DNA of 64,000 nucleotides. Source: Zychaea mexicana. Taxonomy: Eukaryota > Mucoromycota > Mucoromycetes > Mucorales > Lichtheimiaceae. The stretch spans positions 62,001-126,000 of the forward strand of contig NW_026516669.1 in NCBI RefSeq assembly GCF_025766255.1, read 5' to 3'. Numbering within the stretch: position 1 is the first letter of the stretch; each line of letters opens with the position of its first letter. This document shows positions 20,069 to 32,786 of the stretch, in pieces. A model generated the notes under the pieces. That model did no database searches, was not told the origin of the DNA, and saw nothing but the letters and a program-made list of their open reading frames with translations. Made by a program: the position numbers and the translations under genes.

Positions 20069-23000
20069 CTAGGAAATAAACAAAGGCAAAAAAAGAAGAA
20101 AAAACGTGACAAAACGCGACATCAATTTCTGCAGATTTTAATTGCCCAACAACATCATTTTTTATTGGCCAGCGACATTATTTTCATTGCCTGGAAGCAC
20201 TGTAGATCCTGATGAAAAGGAGTGCTGTTTTAAATTGACATCTGCTTTAGCAGGGTGAAAACTAGTGTTGTCACGGTAAAAGAATGTAGGTGGTAACATA
20301 CCTGCTCACAGGGAGGCTGATAATGATCATAATAAGTAATAGTAAAAGACATTACTTAGCAAATGTAATTTCAGCAAGTACACACTCATCATGAAGTCAC
20401 TTACTATAATATAATTGGCATAGCGAGAACCATGCCGGATAGTTGAGAAAAGCCTTATTACACAATGGGATCTACTGCTGGTTTCAGTTGTCAAGGTTCC
20501 TCATGTATTGCATAAACACGCCCTCGCTCAAAAGAAAAAGAAATAGATGATTCTATCTTTATAGTGGTTCTTGTTATGCTAACACAGTATGTGATCGTTC
20601 GATTTACTATAATTTGATTTGTGGCCTAGATAGCATACAGTGTACATCCTCGTTTTACCGAGCCTCGGTGGTTGTGCTCGATCTTGCGCGGACTACTACC
20701 CGATTTCATCATTATGAATCTACGCATATATTTTGGGCTCTTCATGCAATGTTCATGCCGGACAGCAACAGAGCGGACGGACCTTTTCAGGGGATAAATC
20801 TGGTATTCATGTTTTACGCAAGATAAGCGATAAGGCATCTGGAGACAGTACATACATGAAGAAAATTGTGTGGTACGCGTTTGCATCTCGCGATGGAAAG
20901 CTAAAAGAAGAGCATACATACACACCATGACATAAGTGTGAATTTTATCCTTCTTGTTGTCGGCACTCCCATTATGCTGTAAGCACATACGGGCTGTAAC
21001 GGGTTTGAGCCGAGATGCAAAGAAAGAAAAGAAGGTTGTGTGCACAGTGTGACAAGGTGGTTCCACCCGTTTCCACAATGCAAAACACATTACTTTAGAA
21101 ATCGACACACTTCCGTTATTTCGCATCTTTTTTTACACACCTCAAGACAACAGCAACAACAGTAGCAGCAACAGCAAACCACTTGCAATCGCAGCATGTC
21201 TGTCAATAGCAGCAATCAGCGCGAATACAGCATCGACGGAGCAGACTGCAGTGCTACAAGGCTATTTCTTTGATGGCCTGTCGACCGGCGAAGCTGGGGG
21301 CACTTGCAAACATAGCAAAACCAACGGCAGCATCGGTGACCAGGACCTTAAACCAAGGATGCCACCACCACAACCACAACCAGGCAGGAAAAAAGGAAAT
21401 AAGACATGCTCAAAAATTCACGAAGATTGATGACTAGGAAGGTTGGATGACTTTTTTTGGGAAGCAGAAAAGTGAGGAACTTGAAGAATTAAGGTATGGG
21501 CTTGGTTTGTCTCTAATTTACTCAGAGAAATATGATCAATTGCACTGTAAAGAGTTTTAAGAAATGTTTGTGAGCGTCACTTGTGTTTAGAAGCGTAACA
21601 AAAGATAGTGTTGAGGAACAGCAGACGATGCGCAATAGAAGTGCACTGCGTCAAAGCGTGAGTCGATCTTGTATTAAGCGCAATGAAATGGCGCAGAGCC
21701 AACAGCACAAGTACAGAAACGTAAAATGGATGCTGGCGCACTACTATCTACCTTCCCAGCAACGCAAACTGATTTTATTACGATGCTTACTGGGAGGAAA
21801 AATCCACAGTATACCCAGTAGAAAATATCACATCGAACATACTCCTATATATGTATTCGTGGGATGCCGTGGTAATCCTTCTCCACAGCATAGAGTTTAG
21901 TAGAGAACAAACGAGCAAGTAGGAAGAACAGCGGCTATGCTTTCATTAAAGGAAATGTGAGATTTCTTATTTGGGATCATAAAGCAGTGATTGTCTCGGC
22001 TGCCTGGACATTGCGTATAGGTAGATGACCGATTGTATCAACAATGAATATTACTCTCTTTCATCTCTTCTTCTTCGGTCCTTTACGCAACCACGAACCC
22101 CTAGTTCCCACTGTCTACTCCACCTTCCGGCCCACCTCCACGCACACAACGTGGCGCGCACAGAGAAAGCTCCATGTGGGATTCCTAATGATGCTTAACT
22201 GGGCGCCACTTTTTTAATCTTCTATTTCTATTTAAAAGTTCTTCTACGAAGAAGACGATGAGTATTTGATTTTGTCCCTCATTCTCCCTGACACCCCCCA
22301 AGGTTCGTTTATTAGAGCTAATGCAGAACACGCATGCTGTTGTCCCTGCTGCTGCTGCTGTTTGCTGCTTCCAATTACTTATGAACAAATGATCTTGCTT
22401 CCTGATGACAACGTGAAACATCTGTACATATAATGATGCACCTGCTGTCCAAATATATTTATATATATACCGGCCATACTTTTTTTTGTTCTCTACTAAT
22501 GACACATACAGTACATAACAGCAGTGCGATAATTGGTATAAGTAGTAGCTATTGTAAGTATTCAAAGAATCAATTTGCGTTTTGTTTTTACCCCTTAAAT
22601 GTATGTTCAAATAGTAGTATTGTGTCACAAAACCCGCCTTGTTTTATTAACTCGAACCTTTTTTTGGTCTCGAATTCGTACGAACATAACAACATAAAGT
22701 TTCGAGGAGAGAAAGAAAGGGAAGGAGAGAAGGTAAGCACAATGTATTTGAGAAGGAAAGGAAAAGAACCATTTATCATGCGTGTGGTAGCTATAGGAAA
22801 CATCAAGGTGAGGGAAAAAAACATTAGAACAAGGGTAGTTTTATTAGTCTCTAATAGTAGTATATACGATGTTAAGTGAGTGTATGTAGTATATATTTTT
22901 GTCTTCAGAAGGTACGGCCATGATAATGGTACGCCATGTTATAGGTCTCTGAACACTGAGGGGGTGGCATCCGACATGATTTCTTTTTCAAAGGAAATAG

Positions 23001-23100
23001 TTTGTTACTTGAGGATGTTGGTCGATCGCTGAGCGAAGAAGTATACACACCATCATGATAGGTTTGCCGATAATAATCTTTGTCTAGAAAATGAACAATT
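20069..23100. other. Gene-poor 3 kb interval
   Basis: Several open frames of 100-166 codons occur (for example minus 21,126-20,626 and plus 21,583-21,900), but none has recognisable motifs, intron support or a plausible composition, and they overlap one another. Short CAG/CTG-type and polyT runs are present near 21,140 and 22,340-22,370. An unseen exon of the nuclease-like pseudogene may lie just above 20,069. Confidence 0.45.
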
Positions 23101-23383
23101 TTACATGAGCGATGATGTCAGTTGCCAAAATAAAAGAGAAAGGGGCCAGCATCTTTTCGTTGTGTTGCTTTTTCCTCGTAATCTCGAGGGAGGATGCCCT
23201 GAGGATGATGTTGTCGGTACCAACATAGGTTCATATAGTAGTACTAGTACTAGTAGTAAATCAATATTGATATGGTAATATACCTCTCGGCTCATATGCG
23301 GGAATATAGGATCGCCGTTTAGTGTACTTGCCCACACGCCACATTTCTATTTGCTTCTTTAATTTGTCGACCACGATGCTCAT
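23101..23383 (-). CDS. Small unrecognised protein, two exons
   Basis: Exon 1 starts at 23,383 and reads as a basic, strongly coding-like N-terminus (WRVGKYTKRRSYIPAYEPR) up to a GTATATT donor near 23,283. Downstream, after a CCTCAG acceptor near 23,200, one frame reads ILPRDYEEKATQRKDAGPF and ends at a TGA at 23,120-23,118. The splice phase seen would instead lead into a less convincing frame ending at 23,101. Either the intron is misjudged, there is a one-base frameshift, or the last exon is different. The size (~60 residues) and basic start would suit a small mitochondrial subunit, but no family was recognised. Confidence 0.4.
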
Positions 23384-24057
23384 CTTGAATAAAAGTAAAC
23401 TATAGAAGAGGTATTATAGACGACAAAGTATTGACGGCGGTGCCAAAAATAGGGCAAGAGGGAAAAGAGAAGAACGCAAAGACGGAGAGGATTCTCTTCT
23501 TTATAGAAAAAAAAAAAAGAAAAAGGGGATGGGGGTTTCCATAAACCGTAACTGCGTATATTTGAGTATTGAGGGGATTTCACAGAGAAAGAAACTGTGT
23601 GTGCGAGAAGAGAGGGCTTGAGGAAGATTAGCAGCAAGACTCTCTCTCACATAACATTTAATAAACATACATTTCATACGTGCCCAAAAGATCATCTGCC
23701 CAAAAAAACGGAAATGCTAGACTATATGGTATAAGCACACTGTGTCGTGTATAGGTTTTCTCACCTTTGTTTTCTTTCGGCAACTTTGATATGGACAAGT
23801 TACTAGTGCGTGAGTGTGGGAGAAGCTGCAAGACGTATCCTACAGCATGCATGCATACATGAATATAGTACATCTCGGCCTATTTTCTGGATCCCCGCAG
23901 CACACGCACATACATGGATAGAAAGATACGTAAGAAAAAAAGTAAAAAGAAAAGGTAAAAGATATATATTACATTCGGTTCCGAGAACCAATAAGTTTGA
24001 ACCTATTTTTTGTAGCCCTATGATAAGAAATGAAAGAAAGGAAAAAGAAGAAAATTT
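23384..24057. other. Intergenic, no gene seen
   Basis: A/G-rich and polyA-containing DNA between the small minus-strand gene and the 3' end of the GT49 gene. No recognisable gene or repeat. Confidence 0.45.
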
Positions 24058-25912
24058 CTAATGTTGGTTGATGCTATTGGGGCCAATAATCTTTTCTTTG
24101 CGCAAGCTACCCAGAGCCTTGGCGCACTCCTGCTGAACGTGCTTTGCACGATCAGTTTCAAAGATGCCAGCTTGATCGAACTGGCGTGCATAGAATACAC
24201 ATTGTTCGATACGATAGTTTTTATACATGGGCACTTGCAACTGGCCCTGTTCAGCATGAAAAATAACACATTAATAAGTCTTCTTTAAGTTTTGATGTGT
24301 ATCGTGCAATATCTTGGAGCATCCCTCACCTCTTCCTGTGACAGTTGTTTCTCTGGCTCTCGGCCAGTGCGTACGACATAATCATTGGGAAGTACCCAGA
24401 GATTGGCTCCGTTCAGGTAGATCGAATATAAACATGCCGATGGCTCATCAGCGAAACGCTCTTCGCACCTAATATATACCGAGTTTGTGCTTACGTTAAT
24501 ACAACAGCCTTTCAAGCCAAACCTGCGTTTTTTTCAACCAACAGAAAATGTATCACCACTTACCAAGGGTGGTCATCCCGAGTAGCGATATAGATTGGAG
24601 TATAGTGATAATCATATTCAGGGACAAGATAAGGTTCATCAGCTTCACGCCAAATATGATACGACGTAGGGCCATCGCTCAATTTCCAATGATAGTCTAA
24701 TAACCCGATACGCTTTTCATCAGCCCATTCGACCATTTCTGGCTTGGTCATTGGCCAAGTGTCTGTGATGGCATTCTTGCTGTTAGGGAAGCCAAACGTA
24801 GGGACAATAAGAACATCGCCATCTAATAACCGATCACGATACGTTTTGGCAGTTGTAGCAAGGTCAGTTATCCAGAGAGTGGTGACAGGCACATGGGCCA
24901 CGGTATCTGTGCGACTAAATAAGCGTGCCAAGTTACGGCTGTCTTGGAAACCGCCATGCACCACAGCCTCGCCATTGGTCGGGCGAACAATGAGATGCAG
25001 ATCGACGTGTCGAGCCAGCATGGTTTGCGTTTCGTATTCGCGGCGGATTGTTGACAAGTGCTGCAGGATGGCGCCAGAGGCAAGACCACCCATATCCGAT
25101 GGGATCTGCAGAGTAGCGGAGATAGGACCTGGGATGCACATAACATTGTGTTTGGTAAGATGTTTGTTTATCTAAGTCGGCAATGGAAGAGAGAGAGAGA
25201 GAGGCTGACAAACTGCTGTCGATCCCTTTTCATCCCGTCCAAACCCTCATTTCATCTTTACCTTGCCATATCTCGGCCAAACGCACCAAGTGTGGCCACT
25301 CATCCATGGTCAAAATCGTAGCAATCGAGAGTTGATCGGGTGTAGGCGTAGCGGTGGCTGTAAACCAGTGTGGACGTAAGTGATCCATGCGGATCAAGGA
25401 TTTGGAAAACATTTTTGAAAGACGAAGTTGGTATGTGAGGGAGTTGAGGGTCGATAAGCCGTCTGGCATGATGGATTGTTGTTGTGTTATATGGAGGTCT
25501 TGCACTATCATCCCATTAGTTTTAGTTCCTTCAGAGAAATCCAATCACGTCTGTTTCTTTTTCGCATTTTACCTAATGCAGTAGCCGAGCCTGTTGTTGC
25601 TAGGTTGTTGTTGCTACCACTGCTAGAGCTGAACGACGAGAAAAGATGCATCGTAGACAATATCAAGCTTGTCAATACATAGGCCCAGCCCAACAATCGA
25701 ACAATACGTAGCCGGAGCAATCGTTTACAGTATTGACCTAAGGATGACGAAGGAAATGCGTTTCGCGATTTGCTGTCTAATGATCGAGGAGCGCCAGTAG
25801 GTGGACATGCTGAAGTCAATGACGGTTTGCGTTGATGAAATCCGGACTTGGTTGGTCGCGAAGCGACAGTGGTCGTTTCTGGTGCACTCTCTGAAGATCG
25901 TGGCGGTGCCAT
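24058..25912 (-). CDS. Glycosyltransferase family 49 (LARGE/B4GAT1-like)
   Basis: Five exons (25912-25573, 25528-25262, 25128-24564, 24468-24330, 24246-24058) join to 499 residues. A basic cytoplasmic tail is followed by one membrane anchor near residues 75-95 (LLGWAYVLTSLILST), giving a type II Golgi topology. The lumenal catalytic domain shows GT49 features: GVLxx-type PSDMGG region, VLIVPTFGF, MTKPEMVEWADEKRIGL, ATRDDHPWCEERFADEP and LNGANLWVLPNDYVVRTG. Relatives add glucuronic acid or related sugars to O-linked glycans; the fungal substrate is unknown. Where other members have a DxD after the strand (SDIDFLP-like), this protein reads ITDLATT, so the second Asp appears absent. All introns are canonical. 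The start at MAPPRSS was chosen over an ATG 29 codons upstream. Confidence 0.88.
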
Positions 25913-28034
25913 AAAGAACAAATAAACAAAGGGGTGGGGATACGTTAAGAAGATAAGGCGGTTGTTGTTACTGGTGTTGTTGCTTAGCAAAGTAATCAAT
26001 GAACGGAGGATAGGAAGAATAGAGGGCGGAAGGAAGACGGTGGATATAAGGAAGGGAGTCAGGGAAAAGGTGTTGGATGGCGTAGGAAAGGGTGGGATAA
26101 GTGTTATGAGAGGGGTGTGAGGGAGGAAAAAGAGAGGAGAGAGAGAGAGAGAGAGAGGAAGAGAAGAGGAAGAAGAAACGACGGGAAAAGAGAAGGTATG
26201 AAGAGTAGTAATAAGGGTAAGGTACGATGAGAGGTCTGGCTATGAAGAGAAATAGAGAGAAAGCGAGAGCGGGGTGTCGATTTGTTTGGTCACACAGGTG
26301 TGCAAGAAAAAGATGTTGCACACGTGTATTTGACGATCCAGTTTTCTCGACCGACCAAAGGCAACTCTTCTTTTATTTGGGTTAGAGCGGTGCACGGACA
26401 GTGTGTGTGTGTGTGAAAAGGGAGAGGCGAGAGACTTCTTGAAAGTACGAGGCAGGTAGAGAAGAAAGCCAAGATATATTAAACGCACAGAAATTCTCTA
26501 AACAAGGTAGTAAAAAAAAAAAGAGCTACCGGAAAAGTCTAATTAGTGAAAGAGTTTTGCAGAAAGAAAAGCAAAGCAAAGCGGGTCCTCTTGCACCGCA
26601 AACCTTCCCCCGATTTGTCTTGTCCTCTTTCTCCTAAGCTACTGAAATCGGTCCATGTTCTGGGCACAGGGTGCGCTCTTGATCATATAACTGTTGTGAT
26701 CAATATCTCAACAAGCTCCGTCCCGTCACCCCGCTGCGAGCGAAAAATGCCATGCATCATTTTCATTCTCGAATGTCGAAAAAGAAACGCCACCAGAACA
26801 CGTTCTTTCTTCTTTTTCTTCTATGAATATTATGTGTCGTAGCCCAGCAAGACGCTGCTGCTATCATTGCTGTTACTGTCACAATGTCCGATCTTGCTTT
26901 TCCGGATACTGCTTGGCGGTATGTACTATTACATGTAGCAATGGTACAGTAGTTAGTGCAGCTTCTTGCTGGCAGTAAATGTAATAGTGACGAGAAATCG
27001 GGTCCGATTGGTGAAAAGAGACGCAATAACAAGAATGATGAAAACTGTGCTACGGTGGCACACGATATGCTTTTCTATTTGATTGGAATGTTATTGGGCA
27101 TTTGACGAAAGCAAATATATATACAAGGTGCTCAATCGGTATGGTGTGCTACACCTTCTTGAGTGTAATACCGAGCATCACTGTATTTCTAAGAAGCAAG
27201 GGCATGTATCTATTAGAGAATACACAAGCTGGATCAGAGGTTAAGTATTGTGATGAATAGCAGCATAACTACCTTGGCCATTGACGTGGACTACGAACAC
27301 AGCATGGATGACGACTGAGGATTGTACGACGTACCACCACCCCTGGAACGAGAACGCTTTCCGCTCTCATTTCTAAAAGCTCGCTGTTGTACATATTATA
27401 CGCTCATTCATTACATGGTGATAAGTAAGATGCTTAATAAATATAATTGTAATATAAGTTTTCATCATCCGCCCTCATCACAAAGAAGAAGAATGCAGAA
27501 ACCAACCGATCGTGTAACCAGACGCACAGAGCGAGCTTTGATTTCCTCCACTTCTTTCAACTTTCAAACACGCTTTCTACACACGCTTGCTATAAGCTTA
27601 TTTCATGCATCCATTCGCAAGCGACGATATAGCATGCATGAATGATAGATGGGGGGTCGGGCCTTCAATCCCGAAGGGTGGGTTTCTGGATGGTATGTAC
27701 AACCTTGTTTAGGCTTTTCTAAGTGCCTTTGTATATCTTTTAAGTGTCATTCAGCTTCTATGGGTGCTTTTAAAGCCTGAATGCGCTTAAGAACATCCGC
27801 AAAAAGAGCTAGAAATAATTCTCTTTCCTGAGGTATACAGTACCATGTAAGTTTTACATTTCTATTTTATATCAGGATAAACGACGGCAGATATATTTTG
27901 GTGGATGGGCGACATCTTTCCTATGTAATGACGAGGAGAAGATGAAGAGAGAGAGACGATATAAGGGTGTGAGATAGATGTACATTGAAAAGGAAGAGGA
28001 ATGTTGGGTTGTTGGTCTTTCATATCTGATTTCT
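25913..28034. other. Intergenic, no gene seen; purine-rich leader of the GT49 gene
   Basis: About 25,980-26,480 is GA-rich with a (GA)n run near 26,135-26,160 and a (GT)n run at 26,401-26,414, probably promoter and leader of the GT49 gene. The remainder up to the ABP1 3' end holds only short open frames without recognisable content. Confidence 0.45.
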
Positions 28035-30562
28035 TTAGTGTTGTTGAAGCTCTACATGGTTGGCTATTGGATACGAATTTGGGTGGAGGTGGTGTCAGTC
28101 CGAATATACAACTCATCGTAAACAGAAAAGAAGCAAGGATGGTCCCCCTCTCGGTCCACTTTTGTTTTTTCCTTACCTGGGAATAAGCCGACGGATTTGC
28201 CATCGGCAGCAACACCTTGCCACCAGTCGTCACTGACAAATTCAATGTGTGTAATAAGCTGGTTCTCCTTGAAGGAAATCTCATTATCCTCGCCAGCGGC
28301 ATAGTCGTATAAAGCAATGGCCGTGTTGCCTTGATCCTGCTTGGCAGCAGGAGGCGACTGAACACCATTGGCAGCGACAGAGGCTGCAGGGGCTGCAGGG
28401 GCTGCAGCTGCTGCTGCTTGAGGCTGTTGTTGCTGTTGTTGCTGTTGTGCTTGTGCCTGCTTAATAGCGAACTGTATTAGAAAAAAAGCTGTAGACGGCA
28501 GTCATTTGCTATCTTACCTGTTCTTCTTCCTCCAAAAGCTGTACGTAGTTGGCTATAAACAACATTATGGATTTATTTAGGAACCTTTTATAATTCAACC
28601 ACTTTGCGAGTTAACTTTTTTTGTTCCTTGTAAACTTACCTGGGAAAAGACCTTGCTTCTTGCCATCTTCACTGACACCGAACCACCAACCTTCATCCAC
28701 TTGATCGATTTGTCCAATAACTTCGCCTTCAACCAAGGTCATTTCGTTGGCTTCTCCTGCAGCATAATTAAAAAGCACCACTGCAGAGACACCCTGTGCT
28801 CCATCGTCTTGACCGTCACCAGCAATGGCAGCACTAGCTGCATGGGTAGCAGAGTGCACAGCACGATCCGCAGTCTAAAAATAAGAGAAGTTATCAGTAT
28901 TTTTACATCGCTCAATAACCCTTATTATCATTGGTAGACCACACACTTCGTCCAACTGGTTATGCAAAGTAGCTTCTTGCTCTGCCTGACGTGTTGCAGC
29001 AGCTGCTTCTTGCTCTTCTTGTTCTCGTCTTTCATCCTCCAATTGCTGTTGCTTCAAACGCTGGCGTTTAGCTTCCTGTTCTTCCCGACGTCGTTGTTCG
29101 GCAGCTTCAGCTTCACGTTGTTCTTGTTCCTGATGCAATCTTGCCTGCTCTGCTTCTTGTTGTTGTTGCTGACGTTGTTGAGCTTCCTCTTGTTCACGCT
29201 GAGCAGCAGCAGCAGCAGCAGCTTCTCTCTCTCGTTGCGAGGCGGCTTCTCGTGCAGCAGCAGCGCGTTGCTGTGAATCTTGTTCTTCCTGTGCCAATCG
29301 CTGACGCTCCTGTTCCTCTCCCGCTCTGTTTCTTTCCAGTTGATCGCGTGCCGATTGTTCCTCACGTTCGCGTGCTTCGCGTTCAGCCTTTTCACGTTCA
29401 GCACGGACAGCAGCTGCTCCAGAATCTTGCTGTTGTGTAGCAGCGTTCCATCGACTCGCTAATGGCTTGGGTGCCGTTGATACAGGCTTGTAATTGGTGC
29501 CCTGTATATGTGTACCCCCCCCGTCCCGCATAATCGTTAATAGCCATCTTACACAGATCACTTGGGGTTAATCCTTAACACAAAAAAAAACCTTACCACA
29601 GGAGCAGGTGGACCATCCTTCTTCATGGATTCGCGTTGCATAGCAGCGATATCTGGAACCTCGGTCTTCTTGTACACCGAGCCCTACAGAATGTCCATGT
29701 CACTTTAGCAAGGCAGGTTCCGAACTTTTCCCCCAATATGTAATTTTACTACGTTACCACGGGAGTGACAGCAGGTTGTGCTCGACGCTGTTCTTTATGC
29801 ACGCTATATTTGGCACCCGATGATTCGGAGACACGCTTTACGATAAGTTCAGGCTCGACGTCCGCCTAAATACGTAGCCACCCTGCTTTTGAGTCAAATG
29901 AAACAAATAGACCGTACTCTTTTCTCGCAGTTTATACTGACCTCATCACGGGCATTGATTTGAACGTGGAAGCTCTATTCATGTATCCGGCAAAGCAAAG
30001 ATATCAGTCTAACTTGTCAATCAAAATCCTCTTTCGCCTTGTTATACCTTGAAAAAGTTTGAGACTTCAACCAAGTGCGAGTTGAAGAAACCTTTACGCG
30101 TTTCTGGAACACCACTGCCGCACTAACAGTTATATTGCAAACACACGACGTTAAAGTCGACATTCTCTTATCACATTTTATGCAATCGTAGAAACGAGTG
30201 GGGAAATAAAAAGACGTTACCCAAGCAATGAAGACATATTTAGGCAGTTCGGTGTTTGGGTCAAGAACCCGGGCATAAGCAAACTGAATCTTGCCGTCGC
30301 TAAATTCATCGTTGAGTTCCTCGAGACCGCCATCTAACAGAAACAGATAAAACCATTGATGAGGATTTCCAATAACTTTTTACTTTCTCAAAGTCTGTAA
30401 AGTGGTTCGTCGAGTACCGCCAGTGCCCTGTACGCGAATGTCATTGGTGCCCTTGTCGTACGAGTATATAAGCCAATCGGTTGGGTCGCTGTCGCTCAGA
30501 ACGGCGTTGTAGGCGTTCTTGAGGTCTTGACCGTGCGTTGAAAAGTTGACGTGCAAACTCAT
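28035..30562 (-). CDS. ABP1: Actin-binding protein 1 / drebrin-like (ADF-H domain, two SH3 domains)
   Basis: Eleven exons (30562-30418, 30333-30221, 30122-30048, 29974-29942, 29865-29758, 29683-29597, 29501-28947, 28874-28640, 28552-28518, 28471-28177, 28063-28035) join without phase conflict to 569 residues. Residues 1-135 form an ADF/cofilin-homology domain (DWLIYSYDKGTNDIRV, LPKYVFIAWCGSGVPE, KGFFNSHLVEVSNFFKAFHV). A long Glu/Gln/Arg/Ala-rich, presumably coiled-coil segment occupies about 215-370. Two SH3 domains end the protein, with ALYDY-type starts (VVLFNYAAGEANEMTLVEGE, IALYDYAAGEDNEISF) and WWFGV / WWQGV and GLFPANYV / GLFPANHV ends. Abp1 binds F-actin at endocytic patches and recruits Ark/Prk kinases and the Arp2/3 machinery. 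Yeast Abp1 has one SH3, so the tandem pair is notable. Confidence 0.95.
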
Positions 30563-30807
30563 TATAATATGTAGGAGAAGTTGTTAAAGAAGAAAAGAAG
30601 CACTCGGCTTGTATAATATAGTCGCACAACGCTATAACGAGGCGGAGTATTTTTTTTAGCAGTAGTGCCATGCCTTGGCAACAACCGCCTTGCCAATAAT
30701 GCATTATGCTCTGTCCGTTTGTGTTGTAACACTTGTTTGTAACTCAAATGAAAATAGCAGATTTATTGCTTCGTTCCATAATGACACATATGATACAAAT
30801 ATCATAT

Positions 30808-32390
30808 CTAAGCTGCTATTCCCCGAGAATATTCTTCTGATGCTTTATGGGCTTCAATACCAGCAGCACCACTACAATACGAGTTGTACACAAACGATCT
30901 GCAGCAGCTGTATCCCCACTTGCCATCCAGCCAGTATGAACCCCAGACAGTTGTGTGATTGTTGAGGAACACTAAAAAAAAAAAAAGCAGGAAAATAAGG
31001 GTGTCAGTAACCACATTCAAACATTTTTCATCATCGCATGCACTATCCACAAGGGAACTTACCATCTTCTTCGTATTTTGATCGTGCCTTTGCCCGTTCT
31101 TGGCCCTTGATGACCCGACCGGTACGCGAGTACTCAACATAGTTTTCTGTTTGCGCCAATAGCAATTCTTTGGCCGGCGCTTCCAAATGCTCCTCGCCAC
31201 CATACTTTGAGAGAATATTTTTGTGTGTTGTATCGCGCACCTTGTCCTTCTTTGACTCGTATTCCTTGTGCAGGATGGCGACTTGTGTTGGATTGGCTTG
31301 TAAATGAACATCACTGCCTCTGTCGGCAGCTTGCCAAGCAAACAGTTGCACCTTGGCCATGTCCGGCGCGTCACCACCGTAGCGTACAAAGTTGTCGCCA
31401 GCAAACGGGACTTCGTCGGATTCTTTGTCTTTGAGTGGATTATCACGCATAGAACGTGTCTTGGGATCGTAGTATGCTGACTCAGTATCCAAATTCAACA
31501 GATATTTGGCGGTATCTTCACGAATTCTACATTATAAAAATGACAAGGTTGTTGTTCCTGTGTAAGCTTCTCTCTTGCACAATAGTAAATGTCAGAGACG
31601 GAATCTCTAGATTAATCTTTGGCACATACCTCAAATTACGAATCGTCGTTCTTGTCTTTGTGTTGACATGCTGACCAGGCATATCAGCTTGATCTGCGTA
31701 TTTATCTTCGTCGTCATCTTCGTCGTCGGATAAACGAGCCAGCTTTTTGACTTCTGACGTCGTTGTTGGGCCTTGCTTATCCAACTCTGTTGCCTTATTC
31801 GCTCGTCGAGCCTCTTCCACTTTCTCGTATTCTTCAATAACCTTGTCGTGCTCTCGAGGATCATAGCCTTTCCATCGATCCCGCTTTTCGTCCCACTCTA
31901 AATCTGGATTCTGAATAATCTCGTCTGCTTGAATATTCTTTCCGCTCCATTTGGCACCCTTTTTGCGTGGTCGTTCAACACAATCTCTGGTCTTGTGCGA
32001 TAATGCACCGCAGTTTTCGCATGCGCCCTTTCGGTATTTAGTTGCTGCTGGTCCCTATACAACACATATTATAAACTGTGTGAGTTTTTGTAAAAGGAAT
32101 TCTTTTAACAGAGAAAAAGAGAAACTTACTGCTCGTTGACCTCTGGCATACCAGTAATTGTCTTCTGCACCAAACTTTGTGCCTTTTCGTTTTTCTGGAG
32201 CACGTTGATGCTTCAGAGAGACTTTGCCGGTATCAACGTACCATGGCGCCTTTAACATGAACTGGGGGGTATGAGGATTGATTTCGTTGCCTTCATCGTC
32301 GACTTCTGCAGGTGCTGTACCGGCTTTACGAGCCGCATCCAGATCTTTTTGTTTACGATATTCTTCTTTTGAAAGACGATTCGATTGCAT
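30808..32390 (-). CDS. SLU7: Pre-mRNA splicing factor SLU7
   Basis: Four exons (32390-32130, 32054-31630, 31526-31063, 30971-30808) give 437 residues. Near residue 98 a CCHC zinc knuckle ([14 protein letters not shown]) is followed by the conserved [16 protein letters not shown] block. [40 protein letters not shown]-type [15 protein letters not shown] and the C-terminal [18 protein letters not shown] are all family signatures. Slu7 acts in the second catalytic step of nuclear splicing, helping 3' splice-site choice with Prp18. An acidic [10 protein letters not shown] patch sits mid-protein. The start is the first ATG, and both SLU7 and PNS1 are on the minus strand, separated by 396 bp. Very sure. 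Confidence 0.97.
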
Positions 32391-32786
32391 GGTTTATATA
32401 GAAAAAAAGATCGAGTGAAACTAAAGAAATCGGATTTCTGTTCCTCTCTCTCTCTCATAATCTCTGTTTCTCTCTCGCTGCTTGAATTTGATTGGATATG
32501 CGCTTCTGGTCTGCCAAATCGCTTTATCTCCAACAAGTAGGATCATGAATGAGCCGGCTCAAAACAACAGCAAAGAGGAATACATACACGTTCACGCACT
32601 CGCAAATAATGAGCTCTGGAGCGATTGCATGTTATTGTTGTTTGAGCAGTATTTTTATTATTCAGATGATACGAACGACAAGCTTAGTGTTTATATGTCA
32701 TAAAGGTTCTTTTTTGCTAGTTTTTAGATATTAGAGTGTAAGTATACAATTCTTCCTTCTTATTCGTTTAGTATTGTGGCTGTAAT
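32391..32786. promoter_or_regulatory. SLU7 upstream / PNS1 downstream spacer
   Basis: 396 bp between the SLU7 start and the PNS1 stop on the same strand. A pyrimidine-rich ctctctctct stretch at 32,443-32,476 lies just upstream of SLU7 and probably belongs to its leader. Nothing else recognisable. Confidence 0.4.

Noticed and set aside
20626..21126. 166-codon minus-strand frame
   Set aside because: Unstructured, Cys/Met/His scattered composition, overlaps other frames, no motif; treated as chance.
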